The translations under genes were made by a program, and so were the position numbers. A stretch of DNA of 64,000 nt from JAVKFY01 sp040223615 (GTDB lineage Bacteria; Pseudomonadota; Alphaproteobacteria; GCA-2731375), in assembly GCA_040223615.1 (NCBI GenBank), contig JAVKFY010000081.1, positions 1 to 64,000 on the forward strand, read 5' to 3'. This document shows positions 8,691 to 16,219 of this stretch, piece by piece (positions within the stretch are counted from its first letter, which is position 1; the number at the start of each line of letters is the position of its first letter). The notes under the pieces are model-generated. The model ran no database searches, was not told the DNA's origin, and saw only the letters and a program-made list of their open reading frames with translations.

Positions 8691-10277
8691 TTGTCAGTCG
8701 CCCGCGTGTCCGCCACCACGTCGCCCGAGGCCGAAGCGCCCGCCGGCGCCCGTGTCGCCGTCATCGACATCGGCTCCAACTCGGTCCGGCTGGTGGTCTT
8801 CGACGGCCTGAAGCGGGCGCCGATCCAGCTGTTCAACGAAAAAGTCCTGTGCGGTCTGGGCCGCAACCTGCCGGTCGATGGCACCATGGACGACGAGGCG
8901 ATGGACCGGGCCGCCGCGGCGGTGCGGCGCTTCGCCTTGCTGGCTCGCGACATGGGCGTCGCCAGTACTGTCGCCGTCGCCACTGCCGCGGTGCGCGAGG
9001 CCGGCAATGGCGCCGAATTCGTGACCCGGCTGCAGGACGCATCCGGGATCGTGGTCTCGGTGCTGACCGGCGAGGAGGAGGCGCGCTACTCCGCGCATGG
9101 CGTGCTCGCTGGTTGCCCTGGCGCCGACGGCCTGATGGGCGACCTCGGCGGCGGCAGCCTGGAGCTGGTATCGCTGCGCCAGGGCGCGCTGGGACCGGCC
9201 GCCACCCTGCCGCTCGGTCCGTTGCGACTGGCGCCGGTGCGCAAGGGCGGCCGGCTGGCGGCGCACGGCCACATCGACGACGTGCTCGGAAGCGTGCCAT
9301 GGCTCGACGACGGCAACGGTCGCGACCTCTACATCGTCGGCGGTGCCTGGCGCGCGCTTGGCCGTATCCATATGCAGCGCGTTGGCTATCCGTTGCGCGT
9401 GCTGCACGGCTACGCTATCCGCGCCGCCGACATGGAGGCCGAGGCCGACCTGATCGCGGGCCTTGGGAAACAGTCGTTGCGCGACCTGGAGGGGGTGCCG
9501 AAGGAGCGTCTGGAAACCCTGCCGTTGGCGGCGCTCACCTTGCTCCGGGTGCTGCGCCTGGCCAGGCCGAAGCGCATCTTCTTCTCCGCCTGGGGCCTGC
9601 GGGAAGGCCTGGTGCATGACCTGCTGCCGGAAGAGCTGCGTGACGACGATCCGCTGCTGTCGGCGGCACGCGAGGCCTGCGGCCGACGGGCGCGTTCGCC
9701 TGACCTGGCCGACAGCTTGGCGCAGTGGCTGGCCCCGCTGGAGGACGACGACGATGACCCGTCCGCGGCGCGGATGCGCCAGGCGACGGCACTGCTTAGC
9801 GACGTCGGCTGGCGGTTCCATCCCGACTACCGCGCCGAGCAGGCGATGCAGGAGGTGCTGCGCGCGCAGCTCGTCGGCCTCGACCACGTCGAGCGCATAC
9901 AACTCGCGCTCGCGGTCTTCGCCCGCTACACCGCGAAGTCCGGCGGCATCGAGCAGCGCCGCCTGCGCCGGTTGCTGCCTGACGGTGTGGCCGACCTGGC
10001 GCGACGTCGCGGCCTGGCCCTGCGGCTGGCGCACACACTGTCCGGCGGCGCGCCCGGCGTGTTGCCGCACGCGCACCTGACTCGCGACAAGAAGACCCTG
10101 ACGCTTAGCCTGTCGGGTCCGGCGCGGACCCTGATGGGGGAGGTGGTGACTCGTCGCCTTGAGGCGCTGGCTCGGGCTTGCGATTGCCAGCCCCGGATCG
10201 TCGAGGGCGACGACGACGCGGCTTCGACGGCGGCTGCGGACGCGGCTCCAAAGTCGGATCGAGCGGCACGACGGTAA
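8691..10277 (+). CDS. ppx: exopolyphosphatase / Ppx-GppA family phosphatase
   Basis: Removes terminal phosphates from polyphosphate (and possibly pppGpp). It shows the ASKHA-fold phosphate motifs AVIDIGSNSVRLVVFDG near residue 25 and MGDLGGGSLELV near residue 150. The C-terminal half is the HD-like helical domain of Ppx. At 528 residues it is of normal length for the alphaproteobacterial form. A TTG start is used; no ATG fits the N-terminus better. The last 173 bases overlap the end of rnd on the opposite strand, where the protein tail is low-complexity (DDDAASTAAADAAPKSDR). Confidence 0.92.
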   Translation: MSVARVSATTSPEAEAPAGARVAVIDIGSNSVRLVVFDGLKRAPIQLFNEKVLCGLGRNLPVDGTMDDEAMDRAAAAVRRFALLARDMGVASTVAVATAAVREAGNGAEFVTRLQDASGIVVSVLTGEEEARYSAHGVLAGCPGADGLMGDLGGGSLELVSLRQGALGPAATLPLGPLRLAPVRKGGRLAAHGHIDDVLGSVPWLDDGNGRDLYIVGGAWRALGRIHMQRVGYPLRVLHGYAIRAADMEAEADLIAGLGKQSLRDLEGVPKERLETLPLAALTLLRVLRLARPKRIFFSAWGLREGLVHDLLPEELRDDDPLLSAAREACGRRARSPDLADSLAQWLAPLEDDDDDPSAARMRQATALLSDVGWRFHPDYRAEQAMQEVLRAQLVGLDHVERIQLALAVFARYTAKSGGIEQRRLRRLLPDGVADLARRRGLALRLAHTLSGGAPGVLPHAHLTRDKKTLTLSLSGPARTLMGEVVTRRLEALARACDCQPRIVEGDDDAASTAAADAAPKSDRAARR

Positions 10278-11409
10278 GCGTCCGCCCGGCCGCGCCGAGC
10301 GCGATCCGCCCGGCCTTCAGCGCCAGCGCCTCTTCGCCGAACAACTGCCGGCGCCAGCCGCGCAGCGCCGCGATGTCGGCCTCGTCGTCGGCCGCGAGCA
10401 GTTCCAGGTCGCTGGCCGAGGCGACCAGCCGGCTGGCCACGTCGGCCTCCTCGCAACGCAGCTTCAGCAGCACCTTGAGCAGGTCGATCAGCGGCCCCAG
10501 CCCGCGCGGCAGCTTCGGTGCCGGCGGCGGCGTTGGCAGATCGTCCTCGGTCAGCGCCTTGCCGCGTTGCACCGCCTCCAGCAGCGCCTCGCCGAGCCGC
10601 CCGTTGGCCAGCCCCTTAGGCACCGCGCGCAGCCGTCCCATGGCTTCGACGCTGGCCGGCTGTTCCGCCGCCAGCTCCTGGATCGCCTCGTCGCGCAGCA
10701 GGTGGCTGCGCGGCAGGTCGCGGGTCTGCGCCTGCTCCTCGCGCCACCGCGCCACCTCTTTCAGCACCCCGAGATAGCCGGTGCCGCGCCCGCGCAGCTT
10801 CAGCCGCTTCCAGGCTTCGGCGGGATCGGTGGTGTAGGTGGCGGGGTTGCTCAGCACCGCCATCTCCTCGTCCAGCCAGGCGCGCCGCTCGGTGCGCTCA
10901 AGCTGCGCGTTCAGCGCCTCGTAGACCGGGATCAGGTGGATTACGTCGTTCAGCGCATATTGCAGCTGGCGGTCCGACAGCGGCCGACGCGCCCAGTCGG
11001 TGAACTGCGAGCTCTTGTCGACCCGCACCTGGGCGAACCGCGCCACCAGCTTGTCGAAGCCGACCGAGTCGCCGAAGCCGCAGACCATCGCCGCGACCTG
11101 GGTGTCGAACAGCGGCGCCGGCACCAGCTGGTTGAGCTGGTAGAAAATCTCCAGATCCTGGCGCGCGGAGTGGAACACCTTCAGCGTCGAGGGGTCGTGC
11201 AGCAACTCGGCCAGCGGCGCCAGGTCGATGCCGTCGGCCAGCGGGTCGACGGCGACCGCGTCGTCGGCCGAGGTGGCAAGCTGGATCAGGCAGACCCGTG
11301 GCCAGAAGGTCCGGTCGCGGATGAACTCGGTATCGACGGCGACGAACTCGGCTTCCGCCATCCGGGCGCACACCTCGGCCAGTGCGCCGGTCTCGCTAAT
11401 TACGGTCAT
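10105..11409 (-). CDS. rnd: ribonuclease D
   Basis: 3'-5' exoribonuclease that trims tRNA and other stable RNA ends. DEDD catalytic residues are visible: D and E in DTEFIRD (residue about 26), D in FHSARQDLEIF, and D in YALNDVIHLIPVY with a preceding Tyr. A helical HRDC domain follows (RDLPRSHLLRDEAIQELA, AVPKGL). The last 50 or so residues are Pro/Arg/Lys-rich (KPRRRRPRR), unlike the compact end of most RNase D proteins, and are encoded opposite the end of ppx. A basic tail could add RNA affinity, which is inference. Confidence 0.93.
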   Translation of the reverse strand: MTVISETGALAEVCARMAEAEFVAVDTEFIRDRTFWPRVCLIQLATSADDAVAVDPLADGIDLAPLAELLHDPSTLKVFHSARQDLEIFYQLNQLVPAPLFDTQVAAMVCGFGDSVGFDKLVARFAQVRVDKSSQFTDWARRPLSDRQLQYALNDVIHLIPVYEALNAQLERTERRAWLDEEMAVLSNPATYTTDPAEAWKRLKLRGRGTGYLGVLKEVARWREEQAQTRDLPRSHLLRDEAIQELAAEQPASVEAMGRLRAVPKGLANGRLGEALLEAVQRGKALTEDDLPTPPPAPKLPRGLGPLIDLLKVLLKLRCEEADVASRLVASASDLELLAADDEADIAALRGWRRQLFGEEALALKAGRIALGAAGRTLTVVPLDPTLEPRPQPPSKPRRRRPRRSGAGNRKPEPAPQGDESPPPPSGSAPDPTG

Positions 11410-11424
11410 CGGTCCCGATATCCT

Positions 11425-12588
11425 TCAACGGGCCCAACGCCCTGCTGCTTCCTGGTAGGCCATGATCGCCTCGGCATGGCGGCCGACGCGACTCAGGGCC
11501 ACGCCGAGATTGTAATGGTTGATCGCCTGCTCCGGGGCGGTCCGCACCGCCTCTCGGCACGGGCCGAGCGCCGCGTCGTCCGGCTTCGGCGCCGCGATCG
11601 CCAGTGCATAGCAGCGAGCCGCCGGGCTGTCGTCGACCGGCGCCGGGCCGGCGGCCGGCGTGGCCGAGGCGGTGCGCAACGGCGGCGCGGCGGCCCGCAC
11701 CGCGAAGTTCAGCGACCGGCGGGTGCCGTTGCGGTCGATGGCGACGACCTCGACCGTCGCGGTCCCGGCCGCCAGTGCCGTCTGGAACACGCCTTGCGCG
11801 TTGGCCTGCGCATCCTCGCCGTTGACCCGCAGGATCATCAGCCCGGCCGGCGCCCGCACCCGGCCGACCAGCACCGGCCGCTCGCCGCGCACGATGGCGG
11901 TACCGCTGGTATCCAGCGGCGGCTCGATCAACTCCAGCGTCATGTCCGCCGCGGCGGCCGGACGCGAAACCGTCGGCCGCGGAGCTGGCGGTGGCGCGGG
12001 GCGCGGGGCCGCGGCTGCCACCTTCAGGCGCTGGTTCTCGGCGCTCAGTGCCGCGATTTGCTGGCGCAGGCGTTTCGCCTCGGCGGCGCTCTGGCCGGCC
12101 TGGGCCTCGGCGGCGGCGGCGCGCTGGTCGGCGGCCGCGGCGCGTTGCCGGGCGTTCTCCACGCTGTCGCCGACATTGGCCAGTTGCTGCGAGGGATCGA
12201 GCGTGCCGGTCAGCACCCGCCGTGCCTGACCGACGTCGAGCCGGCCTTCCAGCCGCGTCGGCTCCGGAAAGCGCAGCTCGATGCGCGCCGGGCCGCGGTT
12301 GGGATCGTCGCCCTGCGCCACCAGCCGGCCGTTCTTCAAGGTCGCCGGACCGAACTGCGCGCCGGTGCGCGGCACGTTCAGCACGTAGCCTTCGCCGGAC
12401 CGCTCGATCACCAGCTCGTAGCGGAACAGTCCGAACCAGTTGTCGTCGTCGAGCAGCGGATCCTTCTCCAGCACCTGCCACGTGCCGGCGATCTCCGCCG
12501 CCGCGGGCGTCGCGCACAGCACCAACAGGCACAGCGCCGCGAATCGGTTCACGAGCCGCGAAATGGGGGAATGGAGCCGCACAATCAT
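11425..12588 (-). CDS. exported protein with coiled coil and TPR-like C-terminus
   Basis: I do not recognise a named family. The 387-residue protein has a signal peptide (residues about 1-30, FAALCLLVLCATPAAA then EIAGTW). A beta-rich first domain (residues 30-125, GTWQVLEKDPLLDDDNWFG) resembles secreted DUF-type lipocalin-like domains. An Ala/Gln/Glu-rich coiled coil follows (about 135-190, RQRAAAADQRAAAAEAQAG), then a proline linker and a beta domain (PPLDTSGTAIVRGERPVLVG). The end looks like a single TPR (INHYNLGVALSRVGRHAEAIMAYQEA). It lies just upstream of rnd on the same strand with 15 bases between, so cotranscription is likely. Confidence 0.7.
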   Translation of the reverse strand: MIVRLHSPISRLVNRFAALCLLVLCATPAAAEIAGTWQVLEKDPLLDDDNWFGLFRYELVIERSGEGYVLNVPRTGAQFGPATLKNGRLVAQGDDPNRGPARIELRFPEPTRLEGRLDVGQARRVLTGTLDPSQQLANVGDSVENARQRAAAADQRAAAAEAQAGQSAAEAKRLRQQIAALSAENQRLKVAAAAPRPAPPPAPRPTVSRPAAAADMTLELIEPPLDTSGTAIVRGERPVLVGRVRAPAGLMILRVNGEDAQANAQGVFQTALAAGTATVEVVAIDRNGTRRSLNFAVRAAAPPLRTASATPAAGPAPVDDSPAARCYALAIAAPKPDDAALGPCREAVRTAPEQAINHYNLGVALSRVGRHAEAIMAYQEAAGRWAR

Positions 12589-12720
12589 ACTGGGACGGCA
12601 TCATAGGGACTGCGGCGCGCGCGCCAAGGCCGTCGCCGTCGCTTGACAAGGGACCTTCGGCTATGGTTTCGCCGCTGCCGCGAGGCCCCGCCGGGGCCGC
12701 CAGATGACGAGTTGCCCGCC

Positions 12721-14502
12721 ATGCATGCCTATCGAAGCCACACCTGCGGCGCCTTGCGCGCGGCCGACGCCGGCGCCACCGTGCGCCTTTCCGGCTGGGT
12801 GCACCGCAAGCGCGACCACGGTGGGCTGCTGTTCATCGACCTGCGCGACCATTACGGCCTGACCCAGTGCGTGATCGAGCCGGACAATAGGGCCGCGTTC
12901 GACCTGGCCGAACGGCTGCGCCCGGAGAGCGTGGTGCGGATCGACGGCGAGGTGGTGCCGCGCGAGGCCGAGGCGGTGAACCCGAACCTGCCGACCGGCG
13001 AGGTCGAGGTGCGTATCGCGCAAGCTGCGATGCTGTCGTCGGCGGAAGAACTGCCGCTGCCGGTCTTCGGCACCCAGGTCTATCCCGAGGACGTGCGTCT
13101 CAAGCACCGCTACCTGGACCTGCGCCGCGACAAGCTGCACGCGAACATCGTGCTGCGCTCGAAGATCATCTCGTCGATCCGCCGGCGCATGGTCGAGCAG
13201 AACTTCACCGAGTTCCAGACCCCGATCCTGACCGCTTCGTCGCCGGAGGGCGCGCGCGACTTCCTGGTGCCGAGCCGGATGCACCCCGGCAAGTTCTACG
13301 CCCTGCCGCAGGCGCCGCAGCAGTTCAAGCAGCTCATCATGATCGCCGGCTTCGACCGCTACTTTCAGATCGCGCCGTGTTTTCGCGACGAGGACGCCCG
13401 CGCCGACCGTTCGCCGGGCGAGTTCTACCAGCTCGACGTCGAGATGAGCTTCGTGGAGCAGGAGGACGTGTTCGCTGCCATCGAGCCGGTGCTGCACGGG
13501 GTGTTCGAGGAATTCGCCGACCGCCCGGTCTCGCCGATGCCGTTCCCGCGCATCGCCTATGCCGACGCCATGCTGCGTTACGGTTCCGACAAGCCGGACC
13601 TGCGCATCCCGTTCGAGATTTCCGACGTCAGCCACGTCTTCGCCGGCTCCGATTTCAAGCTGTTCGCCTCGGTCGTGGAGCGCGGCGAGGTGGTGCGCGC
13701 GATTCCGGCGCCGGGTGCCGCCGGCCGGCCGCGCAGCTTCTTCGACAAGATGAACGACTGGGCCCGCGAGCAGGGCGCGCCCGGCATGGGCTGGACCGCG
13801 TTCGAGAATGGCGGCGGGCGCGGCCCGATCGCCGGCCGGCTCGACGATGCGCGCATGGCGGCGCTCAAGGAAGCGACCGGCTGCGGTGACGGCGATGGCC
13901 TGTTCTTCGCCGCCGGCAAGCCCGACGCGGCGGCCGACCTGGCCGGCAAGGCGCGCCAGAAGCTCGGCACCGACCTGGAGATGATCGAGCATGGCTTTCG
14001 CTTCTGCTGGATCGTCGACTTCCCGATGTTCGAGTTCGACGAGCGCGAGCAGAAGGTCGACTTCTCGCACAACCCCTTCTCGATGCCGCAGGGTGGCCTG
14101 GAGGCACTTGCGAGCAAGGACCCGCTGGACGTGCTGGCTTATCAGTACGACGTGGTCTGCAACGGCGTGGAACTGTCCTCGGGCGCGATCCGGAACCACC
14201 TGCCGGAGATCATGTTCAAGGCCTTCGAGATCGCCGGCCACGGACCGGAGGTGGTCGAGGGCCGTTTCGGCGGCATGATCAACGCCATGCGCTACGGTGC
14301 CCCGCCGCATGGCGGCATCGCCCCCGGCATCGACCGCATCGTCATGTTGCTGGCCGACGAGCCCAACATCCGCGAGGTCATCCTGTTCCCGATGAACCAG
14401 CAGGCCGAGGACCTGATGATGGGCGCGCCGTCGGAAGTCGACGCCCGCCATCTCAACGAGCTGCGCATCCGCGTCCTGCCGCCGCCGAAGGCGGAGGGGT
14501 GA
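12721..14502 (+). CDS. aspS: aspartate--tRNA(Asp/Asn) ligase
   Basis: Class II aminoacyl-tRNA synthetase of 593 residues. The N-terminus MHAYRSHTCGALRAADAG leads into the OB-fold anticodon-binding domain (VRLSGWVHRKRDHGG). Class II motif 2 is seen as FRDEDARADRSPGEFYQLD, the bacterial GAD insertion domain lies in the middle (KLFASVVERGEVVRAI), and motif 3 is GIAPGIDRIVMLL. The frame is open upstream to 12643, but the ATG at 12721 fits the family. Alphaproteobacterial AspRS is often non-discriminating; I cannot tell here whether it also charges tRNA(Asn). Confidence 0.96.
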   Translation: MHAYRSHTCGALRAADAGATVRLSGWVHRKRDHGGLLFIDLRDHYGLTQCVIEPDNRAAFDLAERLRPESVVRIDGEVVPREAEAVNPNLPTGEVEVRIAQAAMLSSAEELPLPVFGTQVYPEDVRLKHRYLDLRRDKLHANIVLRSKIISSIRRRMVEQNFTEFQTPILTASSPEGARDFLVPSRMHPGKFYALPQAPQQFKQLIMIAGFDRYFQIAPCFRDEDARADRSPGEFYQLDVEMSFVEQEDVFAAIEPVLHGVFEEFADRPVSPMPFPRIAYADAMLRYGSDKPDLRIPFEISDVSHVFAGSDFKLFASVVERGEVVRAIPAPGAAGRPRSFFDKMNDWAREQGAPGMGWTAFENGGGRGPIAGRLDDARMAALKEATGCGDGDGLFFAAGKPDAAADLAGKARQKLGTDLEMIEHGFRFCWIVDFPMFEFDEREQKVDFSHNPFSMPQGGLEALASKDPLDVLAYQYDVVCNGVELSSGAIRNHLPEIMFKAFEIAGHGPEVVEGRFGGMINAMRYGAPPHGGIAPGIDRIVMLLADEPNIREVILFPMNQQAEDLMMGAPSEVDARHLNELRIRVLPPPKAEG

Positions 14503-14516
14503 GAGGACGATCTGAG

Positions 14517-14820
14517 ATAGCCGGGTCCGGCCCACGGGTGTCCGGTTAAGCTTGCGGTTGTCGTCGATTCCCTGGTGCCGCTCAGGCGGTTGCGCCGCTT
14601 CGGGCGGCACCGGACAGTAGAACCGCAACCCATTGGTCCAGCTTCTGGACGTGGATGCCCCGAACAAGTCGGGGCATGACGATGTTATTGAAAACCATAG
14701 GAAACGCGTCATGGCCCGGCTTGTCCGGGCCATCCACGTCGCTGCGCTTGCAAAGACGTTGACGGGTGGGCGCAGGGCCGGAAGAACTCAACCGGACACC
14801 CGTGGGTCCAGCCCGGCTAT
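14517..14820. repeat. REP-like palindrome interrupted in its loop by a 274-bp element
   Basis: The left arm ATAGCCGG (14517-14524) and right arm CCGGCTAT (14813-14820) are perfect complements. Between them, on either side of the element, stand GTCCGGC (14525-14531) and GTCCAGC (14806-14812), a 7-base direct repeat with one mismatch. Removing the element and one repeat restores a hairpin with an 8-bp stem and a 7-nt loop. It lies between the converging aspS and the cNMP-binding gene. Confidence 0.8.
14532..14805 (-). mobile_element. 274-bp MITE-like element, copy 1
   Basis: Starts CCACGGGTGTCCGGTT and ends with its exact inverse AACCGGACACCCGTGG, so it has terminal inverted repeats of at least 16 bp. 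Inside are two further perfect hairpins of 8-bp stem and 7-nt loop: ATGCCCCG/CGGGGCAT at 14655-14677 (loop AACAAGT) and ATGGCCCG/CGGGCCAT at 14711-14733 (loop GCTTGTC). These are enclosed by the 10-base inverted pair GACGTGGATG / CATCCACGTC. It carries no credible gene. A second copy of identical length lies inverted at 23156-23429; by eye they differ at about 30 of 274 positions with no gaps. Strand is arbitrary, set so that copy 2 is plus. The absence of a transposase implies movement in trans. Confidence 0.85.
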
Positions 14821-14853
14821 AACGCGTTTTCTTTGATCCTCTCTTGAGCCGTC

Positions 14854-14876
14854 GTACCCGGGCTTGATCCGGGCAT
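14854..14876. repeat. unoccupied REP-like hairpin
   Basis: CCCGG (14857-14861), the 7-nt loop GCTTGAT, then CCGGG (14869-14873). The outer three positions on each side are mismatched. It has the same 7-nt loop length and nearly the same loop as the hairpin interrupted by copy 2 (ACTTGAT). It lies 34 bases from the copy 1 insertion site, just past the end of the cNMP-binding gene. Confidence 0.55.
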
Positions 14877-14882
14877 CTCAAC

Positions 14883-16064
14883 TCAGCCGCCCAGATACTG
14901 GATCAGGGTCTGGTTCGAGCTATGGATGCGTTCGCACAAGGTCAGCGACAGGTTGAACAGGATCTGCGCGGCGATCTTCGGCATGTCGCGCATCGTCTTC
15001 TTCAGCACCGTCTGGGTCAGGATCAGCACCTCGGCGTCCTCGACCACAACCACGTCGGCGGTCCGCCGGGTGGCGCTCAGGAAGGCGATTTCGCCCAGCA
15101 CCGCGCCCTTGGCATAGTGCGCCACGGTCTGGCTGCCGGTGCCCTGGCGCACGCGCACCTCGACCGCGCCGGACAGCACCACGAACATCTCGTCGCCGAT
15201 CGTGCCGCTGGTCACCAGTTCTTCGCCGGCGCGGCAGTTCAGCACCGTCACCTCGCGCAGGAAACTCACCGCCTCGCGGTAGCTCAGGCCATGGAACAGC
15301 GACACCCCGACCAGCGGGTTCTGGTGCAGCCGCTGGGTGAGGTAATGCCAGAACTGCTCTTCGTCGCGCAGCGCCTTGCCGCCATCGGCGTCGGCATCGG
15401 GAAACTCGCGCCGGAACCAGGTCGCGTTCTTGCTGTGGTTCTGGTAGCGGCTGGCCAGGCGGGCGACGGGCGAATTCATCTCCGACAGGTGCGCCACGTC
15501 GTCCATCAGCAGCACCATCGGCACCTGTAGGCCGAAGTCCGGGTCGGTGAAGTTGGTGGTGTAGCGCCGGTAGCCGAGCTTCTGGTACAGGCCGACCAGC
15601 GACGGCGCGCAGTGGCAGAAGTCGAACAGCGCGCCCGACCCGCGGGAGACCTTGTAGGCGGCGCCGAGCAGCAGCGCCGGCATCGGGCTGGCCCGCCAGG
15701 CTGGTCCGATCAGCAGCATGTCGGTGAACGACAGCGCGTCGGGGCCATAGCTGGTGAACGGCGCCAGTCCGTAGATGTCGAGCTTGTCGGCGAGCTGGTC
15801 CCAGCTGCGCCCGAGTTGCAGCCGTAGGCAGGCCTGGACCTGGGCATTGTGGGTCAGGAACAGGTGGATGGCGCTGTCGTCATCCTCGTCGCGGATCAGG
15901 CGCTGCTTGTGGTCGGCGCAGGACACGTCGACTTCCATCTCGTCGACCAGAATCCGATACCGGAAGCCGAACAGATTCATCCGCTCGACTTCGTTGCGCG
16001 CCTGATGCACCCGAAAACCGCGCACACTCTCGCGATTGACCGGCTTTGCGACCGCCAGGGTCAT
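14883..16064 (-). CDS. acyltransferase-like domain fused to a cyclic-nucleotide-binding domain
   Basis: A 393-residue two-domain protein. Residues about 25-215 resemble the GNAT fold of N-acyl-amino-acid or acyl-homoserine-lactone type synthases (ERMNLFGFRYRILVDEMEVD, then an RLQLG strand and LYQKLGYRRYTTNF). Residues about 255-385 are a cNMP-binding domain: CRAGEELVTSGTIGDEMFVV, then the phosphate cassette GEIAFLSATRRTADVVV, which keeps the Gly-Glu and Arg that hold the cyclic phosphate. There is no helix-turn-helix, so it is not a Crp-type regulator. The likely role is a cyclic-nucleotide-gated acyltransferase; the acyl substrate is unknown. It is transcribed alone and converges on aspS. 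Confidence 0.7.
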   Translation of the reverse strand: MTLAVAKPVNRESVRGFRVHQARNEVERMNLFGFRYRILVDEMEVDVSCADHKQRLIRDEDDDSAIHLFLTHNAQVQACLRLQLGRSWDQLADKLDIYGLAPFTSYGPDALSFTDMLLIGPAWRASPMPALLLGAAYKVSRGSGALFDFCHCAPSLVGLYQKLGYRRYTTNFTDPDFGLQVPMVLLMDDVAHLSEMNSPVARLASRYQNHSKNATWFRREFPDADADGGKALRDEEQFWHYLTQRLHQNPLVGVSLFHGLSYREAVSFLREVTVLNCRAGEELVTSGTIGDEMFVVLSGAVEVRVRQGTGSQTVAHYAKGAVLGEIAFLSATRRTADVVVVEDAEVLILTQTVLKKTMRDMPKIAAQILFNLSLTLCERIHSSNQTLIQYLGG

Positions 16065-16125
16065 ACTCGGTTCCCCCTATGGGTGCGTCACGGTAGGGGG
16101 GCGGGCTGAACAACACGTTAAGCAC

Positions 16126-16160
16126 GAAAAAGGGGCGCGGCCCGGTGCGGGTCGCGCCCC
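16126..16160 (-). terminator. intrinsic terminator after nrdJ
   Basis: Reading the minus strand, GGGGCGCG (16160-16153) pairs with CGCGCCCC (16139-16132), with an inner CCC/GGG pairing. A run of five T follows (16131-16127). It lies 60 bases after the nrdJ stop and before the next minus-strand gene, so it should end the nrdJ transcript. Confidence 0.75.
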
Positions 16161-16219
16161 AGTTCCAACAGGGAGGACGCTACTAGGCGGCCTGGATACG
16201 CGGCCGCCCCCATACAGCC

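Noticed and set aside
12661..14733. Long minus-strand open frame opposite aspS
   Set aside because: A GC-rich shadow frame of aspS with His/Arg/Gln-rich nonsense composition; the plus-strand gene is clear.
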